From: Stutzerimonas frequens
Lineage (GTDB): Bacteria; Pseudomonadota; Gammaproteobacteria; Pseudomonadales; Pseudomonadaceae
Assembly (NCBI RefSeq): GCF_024448335.1
Contig: NZ_JAMOHM010000002.1
Span: 1-64,000, forward strand
DNA: 64,000 nt
Reading direction: 5' to 3'
This document shows, in pieces, positions 10,127 through 17,884 of the stretch; within the stretch, counting starts at the first letter, position 1, and the number at the start of each line of letters is the position of its first letter. A program made the position numbers and the translations under genes. The notes below the pieces were generated by a model. That model was not told the origin of the DNA, did no database searches, and saw only the letters and a list, made by a program, of their open reading frames with translations.

Positions 10127-11754
10127 TGATGCGCCTGATGGCTATTCTTCTGCTCGGCCTTTTGGCCGTTCAGGCCAGCGCCGCTGGGTTGTTTGCGCGG
10201 GTGGATCGAACTCAGCTGAGCATCGATGAAACCCTCGAACTGACGCTGGAGACCCAGGGTGGTGCCGCCTTCGGCAAACCCGATCTGGAGCCTCTGGAGC
10301 AGCTGTTCGAGATCTTCGATACGCGCCAGGTCAACCGCCTTTCCAGCAGCAACGGCGAAGCCATGGCGAGCACCCGCTGGCTGATCACCCTGCGCCCGCG
10401 CCAGACCGGTTACGTGGTGATTCCACCGTTGCAGGTGGCGGACTGGCGCAGCGAGCCGATCACGGTGCTGGTGCAGGAGTCGTTGAAGGACACCGAAAGC
10501 GATCAGCTGGCGCCTATCTTCATCGACGCCAGCGTCGACCAGGAAAGCGTCTACGTACAGGCGCAGGTGATCCTCACGCTGCGCATCTACCATTCGGTCT
10601 CGCTATACGACGACAGTACCCTCTCCCCGCTGCAGATGCCCGAGGCGCTGGTGGAGCGCCTCGGCGAGCCGCGCATGTACGAGAAGACCATCAACGGTAT
10701 CCGCCATGGCGTCATCGAGGTGCGCTATGCGCTGTTCCCGCAGAAATCCGGTGAACTGACCATCCCCGCCCAGCTGTTCAGCGCCACCACCGTCACCAAT
10801 GGCAGCAACTCGGTATTCGGCTCGCGCGGCGGTCGTTCCACCCAGGTTCGCTCGCCGAGCATCCCGCTGACGGTCAAGGCCAAACCGGCCGACTATCCAG
10901 CCGGCGCGCCCTGGCTACCGGCTCGCAGCCTGACGCTGGTCGAAGCCTGGAGCCCGGAGCCACAGCAGGCCCAGGTCGGCGAATCGCTGACCCGCAGCCT
11001 GCTGCTCAAGGCCGAGGGGCTGACCAGCACGCAGCTGCCGGTGATCGGCTCCCCGCAAAACGCCGAACTGCGCCGTTATCCCGATCAGCCCAGCCTGGCC
11101 AACGAGGTCAGCGCAGCCGGCCTGGTCGGCAGTCGGGAACAGCGCGAAGCCCTGATCCCCACCCGCAGCGGGCCATTGCAGCTGCCCGCTCTCGAAGTCG
11201 TCTGGTGGAACACGGTCGAAGATCGCCTGGAGCGCACCACGCTTGGGGCACGCACGCTGGATGTCGCGGACAATCCGAATCTCGCCCCGCCAGCGACCGA
11301 GCCGACGGTGCCGTCGGTATCGACGGCGGAGCAGGCCGTTGTCTGGCCTTGGCAGCTGAGCACAGCTCTGCTGGCGCTCACGACGCTAATCGGTTTCGGG
11401 CTGTGGCTGCATGCGCGCAGGCAGCCTGCGGTGCAGCGTGCGTTGCAACCCGGCCCTACCCCACGCAGCCTGCTCGACGATCTGCGCCGCGCCTGCCAGG
11501 CCAACGACTCGCAGGCCACCCGCCAGGCACTGGACGCCTGGGCGCGGCAGCAACCGGAAACGCTGGCGGACATGGCGGCGCGTTTCGTGCCGCTGTCCGA
11601 CGCGCTGGATGGCCTGAATGGAGCGCTGTACAGCGAAGCCGGCCAACGCTGGCAGGGCGATGCGCTGTGGCAGGCGATCCAGACCCTACCGCCGGCCAGC
11701 AGTCCGAATCTCGATCAGGAACAGGGCGCATTGCCGCCGCTCTATCCGCGCTGA
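10123..11754 (+). CDS. BatD (oxygen tolerance) family protein
   Basis: A 543-residue envelope protein with an N-terminal signal peptide (MMMRLMAILLLGLLAVQASA), a long periplasmic beta-rich region and a single membrane segment near residue 410-430 (STALLALTTLIGFGLWLHA) followed by a cytoplasmic tail. This is the BatD layout. The start at 10123 overlaps the upstream stop (ATGA). As last gene of the cluster it probably completes a MoxR-VWA membrane complex. The family name 'aerotolerance' comes from Bacteroides; a role in oxygen tolerance here is not shown. Confidence 0.85.
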   Translation: MMMRLMAILLLGLLAVQASAAGLFARVDRTQLSIDETLELTLETQGGAAFGKPDLEPLEQLFEIFDTRQVNRLSSSNGEAMASTRWLITLRPRQTGYVVIPPLQVADWRSEPITVLVQESLKDTESDQLAPIFIDASVDQESVYVQAQVILTLRIYHSVSLYDDSTLSPLQMPEALVERLGEPRMYEKTINGIRHGVIEVRYALFPQKSGELTIPAQLFSATTVTNGSNSVFGSRGGRSTQVRSPSIPLTVKAKPADYPAGAPWLPARSLTLVEAWSPEPQQAQVGESLTRSLLLKAEGLTSTQLPVIGSPQNAELRRYPDQPSLANEVSAAGLVGSREQREALIPTRSGPLQLPALEVVWWNTVEDRLERTTLGARTLDVADNPNLAPPATEPTVPSVSTAEQAVVWPWQLSTALLALTTLIGFGLWLHARRQPAVQRALQPGPTPRSLLDDLRRACQANDSQATRQALDAWARQQPETLADMAARFVPLSDALDGLNGALYSEAGQRWQGDALWQAIQTLPPASSPNLDQEQGALPPLYPR

Positions 11755-11820
11755 CGGCCGTCTGTTGGCGGCCCTGGTGAACCTTGGGGCTGCTCGCGGC
11801 GGCATGCACCAATTTCTCGC

Positions 11821-11836
11821 TGGCATATGGCTTGCT
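11821..11836 (+). promoter_or_regulatory. sigma-54 promoter for nasST
   Basis: TGGCATATGGCTTGCT matches the sigma-54 consensus (TGGCAC-N5-TTGCW), with GG at 11822-11823 and GC at 11834-11835, exactly 10 nt apart. Predicted transcript start is near 11847, about 46 nt before nasS. The match is direct; activity is inferred. No convincing NtrC dyad was found upstream of this copy. Confidence 0.6.
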
Positions 11837-11892
11837 TCAGGGTTGGCATAACCAATCTTGCGCACCGCGCCATCGGAAAAAGGCCATCAAGC

Positions 11893-13110
11893 ATGACGGA
11901 CCCCCTCTCGCCGCACCGACACGACGCACTGGCCTGGGTCGCCGGCAGCGATGCACCGGAAAAGAGCTCGGTCAACCTGGGCTTTCTGCCGCTCACCGAT
12001 GCCGCCTCGTTGATCGTCGCCGCCACCCAGGGCTTCGCCCAGCCATTCGGGCTGACGCTCAACCTGCAGCGGCAAAACTCCTGGTCGGCTCTGCGCGACA
12101 AGCTGATCGGCGGCGAGCTGGACGCGGCCCACGGTCTGTACGGCCTGATCTATGCGGTGCATCTGGGCATCGGCGGCAGCCCGGCGGTGGACATGGCCGT
12201 GCTCATGGGCCTGGCGCAGAACGGCCAGAGCATCAACCTCTCCGCCCCGCTGAAGGTCGCAGGCGTGACCGATGCCGAGGCACTGCGCGCCAGCGTGCGC
12301 CATAGCGGTGCACGCCTGACCCTGGCACATACCTTCCCCACCGGCACCCACGCGCTCTGGCTCTATTACTGGCTGGCCGCCCATGGCATCGATCCGCTGC
12401 GGGACGTGAAGACGCTCGTGCTGCCGCCTTCGCAGATGGTGGCGCACCTGCGCGCCGGTCGCATCGATGGCTTCTGCGCCGGCGAACCCTGGGGAGCACA
12501 GGCCATTACCGAAGGCGTCGGCTTCACCCTGGCGACCAGCCAGTCGATCTGGCCTGACCACCCGGAAAAGGTGCTCGGCTGCACCCGCGCGTTCGTCGAG
12601 GAATACCCCAACACCGCCCGAGCACTGGTCATGGCCGTGCTGGAGGCGAGCCGCTTCATCGACCAGAGCCAGGAAAATCGCCGCAGCACCGCACAGCTGA
12701 TCGCCGGGCGTGACTACGTCGACGCACCGCTGGCGGCCATCGAGTCACGCTTTCTCGGCCTCTACCAGGATGGCCTCGGCAATGCCTGGCAGGACGAGCA
12801 TCCGCTGCGCTTCTTCGGTGAGGGAGCGGCGAACCTGCCCTATCTCTCCGACGGCCTCTGGTTCATGACCCAGCTGCGCCGCTGGGGCCTGCTGCGCGAA
12901 GACCCGGACTACCTGCAGGTGGCCAACCAGGTGCAGCAGATCGAACTGTATCGCCAGGCCGCCGGCGCGCTGGGCATCGCCCTGCCTGACACAGCCATGC
13001 GCAGCGCCACGCTGATGGATGGCAAACACTGGGACGGCAGCGACCCGGCCACCTATGCCCGCAGTTTCGCACTGCATGCCATGGCGAGCCCTGCCATGGC
13101 TGCGCTTTGA
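11893..13110 (+). CDS. nasS: NasS, nitrate-binding antagonist of NasT
   Basis: A 405-residue homologue of the periplasmic nitrate-binding protein NrtA/NasF, but without a signal peptide, as expected for cytoplasmic NasS. It begins MTDPLSPHRHDAL and quickly enters the fold (VNLGFLPLTDAASLIVAA). In known systems NasS holds NasT inactive and releases it when nitrate or nitrite binds. Conserved stretches include AHTFPTGTHALWLYYWLAAHG and DGFCAGEPWG. nasT follows 13 nt downstream. The start at 11893 matches family length. Confidence 0.92.
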   Translation: MTDPLSPHRHDALAWVAGSDAPEKSSVNLGFLPLTDAASLIVAATQGFAQPFGLTLNLQRQNSWSALRDKLIGGELDAAHGLYGLIYAVHLGIGGSPAVDMAVLMGLAQNGQSINLSAPLKVAGVTDAEALRASVRHSGARLTLAHTFPTGTHALWLYYWLAAHGIDPLRDVKTLVLPPSQMVAHLRAGRIDGFCAGEPWGAQAITEGVGFTLATSQSIWPDHPEKVLGCTRAFVEEYPNTARALVMAVLEASRFIDQSQENRRSTAQLIAGRDYVDAPLAAIESRFLGLYQDGLGNAWQDEHPLRFFGEGAANLPYLSDGLWFMTQLRRWGLLREDPDYLQVANQVQQIELYRQAAGALGIALPDTAMRSATLMDGKHWDGSDPATYARSFALHAMASPAMAAL

Positions 13111-13123
13111 GAAGGACTCCGGC

Positions 13124-13702
13124 ATGCTGCGTATCCTCCTGATCGACGACACCCCGCGGAAGATCGGCCGCCTGAAGAGCGCGCTGATCGAAGCCGGCTT
13201 CGAGGTCATCGACGAATCCGGCCTGACCATCGACCTGCCAGAGCGGGTCGAGGCGATCCGTCCCGACGTGGTGCTGATCGACACCGACTCACCCGGCCGC
13301 GATGTGCTCGAGCAGGTGGTGCTGGTCAGCCGCGATCAGCCACGCCCCATCGTCATGTTCACCGATGACAGCGACCCGGACGCCATGCGTCAGGCCATTC
13401 GCGCCGGGGTCAGTGCCTATATCGTCGAAGGCATCCAGGCCCAGCGCCTCAAGCCGATCCTCGACGTGGCAATGGCCCGCTTCGAAAGTGACCAGGCAAT
13501 ACGTGCGCAACTGCAGGCCCGGGAGCAGCAGCTGGCCGAACGCAAGCGCATCGAGCTGGCCAAGGGCATGCTGATGAAGATGCGAAACTGCAAGGAAGAA
13601 GAGGCCTACACCCTGATGCGCCGCCAGGCGATGAGCCGGCAGCAGAAGCTGATCCAGGTCGCCGAGCAGATCATCGCGATGAACGAGTTGCTCGGCGAAT
13701 GA
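13124..13702 (+). CDS. nasT: NasT, ANTAR-domain RNA-binding antiterminator
   Basis: A 192-residue response-regulator-like protein: receiver-like domain (LIDD at 6-9, acceptor region LIDTDSPGR around 51-59) followed by a C-terminal ANTAR three-helix domain (about 130-188, ELAKGMLMKM...EEEAYTLMRRQAM). ANTAR domains bind paired hexaloop RNA hairpins and prevent intrinsic termination. NasT is controlled by sequestration by NasS rather than by a kinase. Three leaders with matching hairpins occur in this window (see 13879, 16454 and 20241). Start at 13124 is at the canonical MLRILLIDD. Confidence 0.93.
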   Translation: MLRILLIDDTPRKIGRLKSALIEAGFEVIDESGLTIDLPERVEAIRPDVVLIDTDSPGRDVLEQVVLVSRDQPRPIVMFTDDSDPDAMRQAIRAGVSAYIVEGIQAQRLKPILDVAMARFESDQAIRAQLQAREQQLAERKRIELAKGMLMKMRNCKEEEAYTLMRRQAMSRQQKLIQVAEQIIAMNELLGE

Positions 13703-13735
13703 CCGCGCCCGGTCACGGTGCGCCAGGCAAGCTAC

Positions 13736-13752
13736 TGCACCAGCGGCGGGCA
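13736..13752 (+). promoter_or_regulatory. candidate NtrC site upstream of NIT-like gene
   Basis: TGCACCAGCGGCGGGCA resembles the NtrC dyad TGCACC-N5-GGTGCA (left half 6/6, right half 4/6). It lies about 100 bp upstream of the sigma-54 promoter at 13852, a normal enhancer distance. Confidence 0.35.
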
Positions 13753-13851
13753 GGCGCTACAGCGAATCATCGTGCGCCACCGCTGCCGAGAAACGCCGCT
13801 GCGCCCCAACCTAGTGGCATCGCACTGGCCGGCGAGCGTCAAGCGCGGAAC

Positions 13852-13867
13852 TGGCAAGCCGCTTGCT
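13852..13867 (+). promoter_or_regulatory. sigma-54 promoter for NIT-like gene
   Basis: TGGCAAGCCGCTTGCT has the GG (13853-13854) and GC (13865-13866) dinucleotides 10 nt apart and a full TTGCT -12 box. The predicted start near 13878 falls at the first base of the P1 hairpin, so the transcript would begin with the attenuator. Confidence 0.6.
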
Positions 13868-13878
13868 TGGCTGGATAG

Positions 13879-13916
13879 GCCGAACCAACGAAGGTGTCGG
13901 CACAGACAAAGGCGTC
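13879..13916 (+). promoter_or_regulatory. ANTAR (NasT) RNA element: P1 and P2 hexaloop hairpins, leader 1
   Basis: P1 at 13879-13901: stem GCCGAACC / GGTgTCGGC with one bulged G, closing hexaloop AACGAA. P2 at 13905-13916: stem GAC/GTC closing hexaloop AAAGGC. Both loops have A at position 1 and G at position 4, the signature recognised by ANTAR proteins. P2 overlaps the 5' arm of the terminator that follows, so NasT binding and termination would exclude one another. The P2 stem is shorter (3 bp) here than in the other two leaders. Confidence 0.68.
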
Positions 13917-13956
13917 CTCGACTGCATGTACGCATGCGGATCGGACGCCTTTTTTG
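13908..13956 (+). terminator. Leader terminator 1 (attenuator)
   Basis: Perfect 10-bp stem AAAGGCGTCC (13908-13917) / GGACGCCTTT (13943-13952), with an inner hairpin GCATG-TACG-CATGC and a run of six T. It lies 37 nt before the ATG at 13993, so it terminates before the gene rather than after one. It is expected to be relieved by NasT bound to P1/P2. Confidence 0.8.
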
Positions 13957-13992
13957 TTGCGCGCTTCGCGCCCAAGGCTGGGGAGTTTCAAG

Positions 13993-14691
13993 ATGACCAT
14001 AACCGCGACCGTGGCGATCGCCTGCGCGCTGCTGCTGCTCGGCCGTTACCTGAACCGCATGGCCACTGCCAGCCACGCCCAGCGCGTGCGCGATCTGCGC
14101 GTACGGGCACTGCTGGAAGACCTGGAAATTCTGCGCCTGCTGCAACAACACCGCGGCCTCGGCGCGCAGCACGAGTCCGCCGCCGTTGCACTGCGCGATG
14201 CCGTGGCCGCCAGTCTGACCCAGCGGCTGCAACAGCGCAGCGCTATGCCCGATCCACACGCGGTCGCCAGTGACTGGGCGCAACTGCGCGACACGCCGGC
14301 CGATTTCGACGGCCATAGCAGCCTGATCGATAGCCTGATCGCCGCCATCGACGAGCGTGAGCCGCTGGGTCAGGCCTGTCGTACGCTGGAGGATGTGGCT
14401 CGGCTGCGAGGGTTGTGCGTGCTTGCCTCGAACCAGGGCGGTTGCACACCGGGCCTGCAAGCCCGCCTCATGTCTCTGTGCCGACGCCTCGGCAGTGACC
14501 CGGACGTGGAGCTGAAACGCCTGATCGGCAAACTGGAGCGCGGCGTGATCCACGCCCAACAGCCGAGGCTCAGCCCGCCGCAGTGCTTCGCACTGATCAC
14601 GCCGTTGATCGACGCGCGCCTGCGCTCGATCCAGCAACGTCTGCAGCATGACAGCCTGAAGGGGCTGCCAGCCGCGCATAAGCCGGGATGA
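13993..14691 (+). CDS. Membrane-anchored NIT-like (nitrate/nitrite-sensing-like) protein
   Basis: A 232-residue protein with one N-terminal hydrophobic segment (about residues 3-19) and an otherwise all-helical body. Two stretches resemble the NIT domain: LLQQHRGLGAQHE (compare the 'ERGLS' motif, about residues 51-63) and LEDVARLRGLCVLAS (about 132-146), with FDGHSSLIDSLIAAID between. NIT domains sense nitrate/nitrite in proteins such as Klebsiella NasR. There is no C-terminal output domain. It lies between nasT and the transporter, behind its own sigma-54 promoter and ANTAR attenuator, so its expression should be nitrate-responsive. The function and the NIT assignment are inferences. The ATG at 13993 follows the terminator at the proper spacing. 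Confidence 0.7.
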   Translation: MTITATVAIACALLLLGRYLNRMATASHAQRVRDLRVRALLEDLEILRLLQQHRGLGAQHESAAVALRDAVAASLTQRLQQRSAMPDPHAVASDWAQLRDTPADFDGHSSLIDSLIAAIDEREPLGQACRTLEDVARLRGLCVLASNQGGCTPGLQARLMSLCRRLGSDPDVELKRLIGKLERGVIHAQQPRLSPPQCFALITPLIDARLRSIQQRLQHDSLKGLPAAHKPG

Positions 14692-14885
14692 TGGAATCAT
14701 GCCACACTCGTGGCGGTGGCCGTGGAACCGGCCCAGGCCATGAGCGGTGGTCTTCTGTAAAACGGCCTTGTCCATGAAGTACCGCCTTTAGCTGGTCCAT
14801 TCGCAGTCAATACCGCTCCCGCGCCTGCCCCGGGCAAGTGACACAGCGCTAGAATGCCCGCCTTCATTCGACGACCGAGCACCTT

Positions 14886-15329
14886 ATGGCGCGCCTCAAC
14901 CTTCAGTTTCCGGAAGACCAGTACTGCTTTTCCACCCAACTCACCGTGCGGATCACCGATATCAACGCAGCCAACCATCTGGCCAACGACTCGATGATTT
15001 CGATGATCTCCGAAGCGCGGGCGCGCTTTCTGTTCGCCTACGGGGTGCCGGAGACGCGCCAGGACGGTAGCGGCATCATCGTCACCGACCTTGCCACCAC
15101 CTACAAGGCCGAAGCCCACGCCCGCGATGCGCTGCTGTTCGAGGTCGGCGTGATGGATTTCAACAAGTACGGCGGTGACATCATTTTCCGCATCACCCGG
15201 CCGGCCGACGGCAGGCTGATCGCTATGGCCAAGTCCGGCTTCGTGTTCTACGACTATGGGCAGGCACGGGTGGTAGCGATGCCCGAGGCATTCGCCGCCA
15301 AGTTTCCGCGGGTCAACCGGATCGACTAG
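14886..15329 (+). CDS. Acyl-CoA thioesterase-like hot-dog fold protein
   Basis: A 147-residue single hot-dog protein of the 4-hydroxybenzoyl-CoA thioesterase type. The region after residue 20 (VRITDINAANHLANDSMISMISEARARFLF) matches the conserved catalytic-helix arrangement in which an Asp and the Asn/His region contact the thioester. Probably a cytoplasmic acyl-CoA thioesterase of unknown chain length. Its last 4 nt overlap the convergent PfkB-type kinase gene. The 194 bp upstream hold no recognisable gene. Confidence 0.78.
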   Translation: MARLNLQFPEDQYCFSTQLTVRITDINAANHLANDSMISMISEARARFLFAYGVPETRQDGSGIIVTDLATTYKAEAHARDALLFEVGVMDFNKYGGDIIFRITRPADGRLIAMAKSGFVFYDYGQARVVAMPEAFAAKFPRVNRID

Positions 15330-16261
15330 GCGTGCTCCAGCGCCTCGAACAAGCGCTGCACATCCTCGCGATGGCATAGCTCGGTGCCTGGCCGCATCAC
15401 CGTCGCGGCACCGGCCGCGATGCCCTGGCGCACCGCAGCCGGCACCGAACGCCCATCCGCCAGTGCCTGCACGATGGCACCCAACATGCTGTCGCCGGCC
15501 CCCACTGCGCTGACCACAGGCACCTGCGGCGAGCGCAGGCGTTCCAGCCTGTCGCCATAGGCATACAGCGCACCCTCGGCCCCCAGCGACAGCACGACGA
15601 TTTCGGCGCAGCCCCGGGCGATCAGGCTGCGTAACGCCTCCTGCTGCTCGACCTCGCTGATCAGAGGCCTGCCCATCAGGCTTGCAAGCTCGTCGAGGCT
15701 GGGCTTCATCAGGTACACCCCGCCACACTGAGCCGCGTAACGCAGCGGGTCGCCGGAGAGATCGACCACCAGCCGGGCACCGAGCCGCAGGCTCAGGGCG
15801 CGCAGGCCATCGAAGAAAGCCAGGTCCGTGCCGGGCGGAAAGCTGCCGCTCAGTACTACGTATGCGGGCGCCGGGCGCAGCGCCGCCAGCGTCTGCAGGC
15901 AGCGCTCCAGCTCCTGAGCCGACAGCACCGGGCCAGGTAGCACGAAGCGGTACTGCAGGCCCGACTCCAGTTCATCGACGGTGAAGCTCTCCCGCGTATC
16001 GCCGGCGATGGGCACCGGGCGATGCACCAGTCCGAGCTCGTCGAGCGAGCGCCGCAGCAGATCGCCGAACGGACCACCCGCTGGGTACACGGCGACTGCC
16101 TTGCCACCGAGGGTCTTCACCACCCGGGCCACGTTGATGCCGCCACCGCCAGGGTCGTGGCGAGGCGCCGAACAGCGCAGCTTCTGGGTATCAGTGACCC
16201 GGGCGGTACTGACGGAAAGGTCCATCGCCGGGTTGAGGGTCAGGGTCGCAATCAGGGGCAT
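15326..16261 (-). CDS. pfkB: PfkB-type phosphofructokinase
   Basis: A 311-residue ribokinase-fold sugar kinase, closest by eye to E. coli PfkB (6-phosphofructokinase II): it shares the N-terminal KLRCSAP...PGGGGINVAR region, FPPGTDL, MKPSLDEL and the anion-hole/catalytic GAGDSM motif near residue 255. It would phosphorylate fructose-6-phosphate, or alternatively fructose-1-phosphate or tagatose-6-phosphate, with ATP. No PTS fructose genes are adjacent, which argues against FruK. It lies antisense within the nitrate cluster and has no visible link to nitrate. Pseudomonads usually run the Entner-Doudoroff route and lack PfkA, so substrate identity matters. Confidence 0.8.
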   Translation of the reverse strand: MPLIATLTLNPAMDLSVSTARVTDTQKLRCSAPRHDPGGGGINVARVVKTLGGKAVAVYPAGGPFGDLLRRSLDELGLVHRPVPIAGDTRESFTVDELESGLQYRFVLPGPVLSAQELERCLQTLAALRPAPAYVVLSGSFPPGTDLAFFDGLRALSLRLGARLVVDLSGDPLRYAAQCGGVYLMKPSLDELASLMGRPLISEVEQQEALRSLIARGCAEIVVLSLGAEGALYAYGDRLERLRSPQVPVVSAVGAGDSMLGAIVQALADGRSVPAAVRQGIAAGAATVMRPGTELCHREDVQRLFEALEHA

Positions 16262-16342
16262 CGCTCGCTCCTTGGCAAGTGCTGCCCAAGCCTACCAGCA
16301 ACCGCGGCGACTGCACCGCCCTGCCCCGATTTGGCCCACCAC

Positions 16343-16359
16343 TGCGCGCTCGTTGTGCA
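16343..16359 (+). promoter_or_regulatory. candidate NtrC site upstream of nitrate transporter
   Basis: TGCGCGCTCGTTGTGCA matches the outer bases of the NtrC dyad (TGC...GTGCA; left half 4/6, right half 5/6) and lies about 70 bp upstream of the sigma-54 promoter at 16425. Confidence 0.35.
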
Positions 16360-16424
16360 GCTGCCGCACCGCCACTTGCGACTCATCCGTCGGGAGCCCA
16401 AGCACGACGGGCCTTCGCGATGGC

Positions 16425-16440
16425 TGGCACGCTAGATGCT
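16425..16440 (+). promoter_or_regulatory. sigma-54 promoter for nitrate transporter operon
   Basis: TGGCACGCTAGATGCT carries GG (16426-16427) and GC (16438-16439) 10 nt apart and a full TGGCACG -24 box. Predicted start is near 16450, four bases before the P1 hairpin. Confidence 0.65.
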
Positions 16441-16453
16441 TTGTTCTGGACAC

Positions 16454-16492
16454 GCAGGCCAACGGCGGTCTGCCCATACGACAAAGGCGTCG
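16454..16492 (+). promoter_or_regulatory. ANTAR (NasT) RNA element: P1 and P2 hexaloop hairpins, leader 2
   Basis: P1 at 16454-16473: 7-bp stem GCAGGCC/GGTCTGC (one G-U) with hexaloop AACGGC. P2 at 16479-16492: stem CGAC/GTCG with hexaloop AAAGGC. Both loops obey the A1/G4 rule. A 5-nt linker separates them, and P2 lies inside the 5' arm of the following terminator. The best-formed of the three leaders. Confidence 0.75.
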
Positions 16493-16532
16493 CAACATTC
16501 CTGCTCCGGCAGGCGTGCTGCGGCGCCTTTTT
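16483..16532 (+). terminator. Leader terminator 2 (attenuator)
   Basis: Stem AAAGGCGTCGCA (16483-16494) / TGCGGCGCCTTT (16519-16530) with one G-U pair, an inner CCTGC-TCCG-GCAGG hairpin, then a T run. It ends about 80 nt before the transporter ATG. Mutually exclusive with P2 of the ANTAR element. Confidence 0.8.
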
Positions 16533-16611
16533 GTTTTCCGCCTCGTCGATGGGGCGGATCGAGCAGCCCTGGCGGCCAACGCCGCGCCACGTAAGCCCTG
16601 GAGTCGATCCA

Positions 16612-17823
16612 ATGAGCACAAGTTTCTGGAAAGCCGGCCACGCGCCGACCCTGTTTGCCTCCTTTCTCTATTTCGACCTGAGCTTCATGGTCTGGTACGT
16701 GCTCGGCCCGCTCGGCGTGCAGATCGCTGCCGACCTGGGCCTGACCACCCAGCAACGCGCCTTCATGGTCGCCACACCGATCCTCGCCGGCGCCGTGTTG
16801 CGCCTGGTGCTGGGCGTCCTCGCCGACCGTACCTCGCCGAAGACCGCCGGGCTGTTCGGCCAGAGCGTGGTCATCGTTGCCCTGTTGGTGGCCTGGTTGC
16901 ACGGCATCAACAGCTATGAGCAGGCGCTGCTGCTCGGCCTGTTCCTCGGCATGGCTGGTGCTTCCTTCGCCGTGGCGCTGCCGCTGGCCTCTCAGTGGTA
17001 TCCGGCCGAGCACCAGGGCAAGGCCATGGGCATCGCCGGCGCCGGTAACTCCGGCACCGTGCTGGCGGCCTTGTTCGCGCCGGTCCTGGCGACGATCTTC
17101 GGTTGGAACAACGTGTTCGGCCTGGCGCTGATCCCGCTGGTTCTCACCCTGATCATCTTCGCCAGCGTCGCGAAGAGCGCGCCCAACCGCCCGGCGCCGA
17201 AGTCGCTGGCCGACTACATGAAGGCGCTGGGCGACCGCGACAGCTGGTGGTTCATGTTCTTCTACAGCGTGACATTTGGCGGCTTCCTCGGCCTGGCCAG
17301 CACCCTGCCCGGCTATTTCCACGACCAGTACGCCTTCGACCCGGTCAAGGCCGGCTATTACACCGCCGCCTGCGTGTTCGCTGGCAGCCTGCTGCGCCCA
17401 CTCGGCGGCGCCCTGGCCGACCGCATCGGCGGCATTCGCGCGCTGCTGGTGATGTACACGGTCGCCGCCATCTGTATCGCCGCGGTTGGCTTCAACCTGC
17501 CCAGTTCCACGGCCGCCCTGGCGCTGTTCGTGGTCGCCATGCTCAGCCTCGGTGCCGGCAATGGTGCTGTGTTCCAGCTGGTGCCGCAGCGTTTCAACAA
17601 GGAAATTGGCGTGATGACCGGACTGGTGGGCATGGCCGGCGGTATCGGTGGCTTCCTGCTCACCGCCGGGCTGGGCGCGGTCAAGCAGTCCACCGGCGAT
17701 TACCAGCTCGGCCTCTGGCTTTTCGCCAGCCTCGGTGTGCTCGCCTGGTTCGGCCTGCATGGTGTCAAGCGTCGCTGGCGCACCACCTGGGGTTCGGCCG
17801 CCGTCACCGCCGCGCGGGTCTGA
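16612..17823 (+). CDS. Nitrate/nitrite MFS transporter (NNP family)
   Basis: A 403-residue major facilitator with about 12 membrane segments. Nitrate-nitrite porter features are present: an FLYFDLSFMVWYVLG first helix with the conserved Arg-containing helix 2 (GAVLRLVLGVLADR), and two Gly/Ala-rich signatures, GAGNSGTVLAALFAP and SLGAGNGAVFQLVPQ. It imports nitrate (or exchanges nitrite) for assimilation. Length and single-unit form match the assimilatory NasA/NarK-type transporter next to the kinase gene in other pseudomonads. The ATG at 16612 (MSTSFWKAGHAPTLFASF) is 80 nt past the attenuator; the kinase fusion gene follows after 61 nt and is probably cotranscribed. Confidence 0.9.
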   Translation: MSTSFWKAGHAPTLFASFLYFDLSFMVWYVLGPLGVQIAADLGLTTQQRAFMVATPILAGAVLRLVLGVLADRTSPKTAGLFGQSVVIVALLVAWLHGINSYEQALLLGLFLGMAGASFAVALPLASQWYPAEHQGKAMGIAGAGNSGTVLAALFAPVLATIFGWNNVFGLALIPLVLTLIIFASVAKSAPNRPAPKSLADYMKALGDRDSWWFMFFYSVTFGGFLGLASTLPGYFHDQYAFDPVKAGYYTAACVFAGSLLRPLGGALADRIGGIRALLVMYTVAAICIAAVGFNLPSSTAALALFVVAMLSLGAGNGAVFQLVPQRFNKEIGVMTGLVGMAGGIGGFLLTAGLGAVKQSTGDYQLGLWLFASLGVLAWFGLHGVKRRWRTTWGSAAVTAARV

Positions 17824-17884
17824 TGCCGATGCCGCAGGGCGCGATTATTGCTGCACCGCCGTACCGAGCCTTTCGAGAACGATC

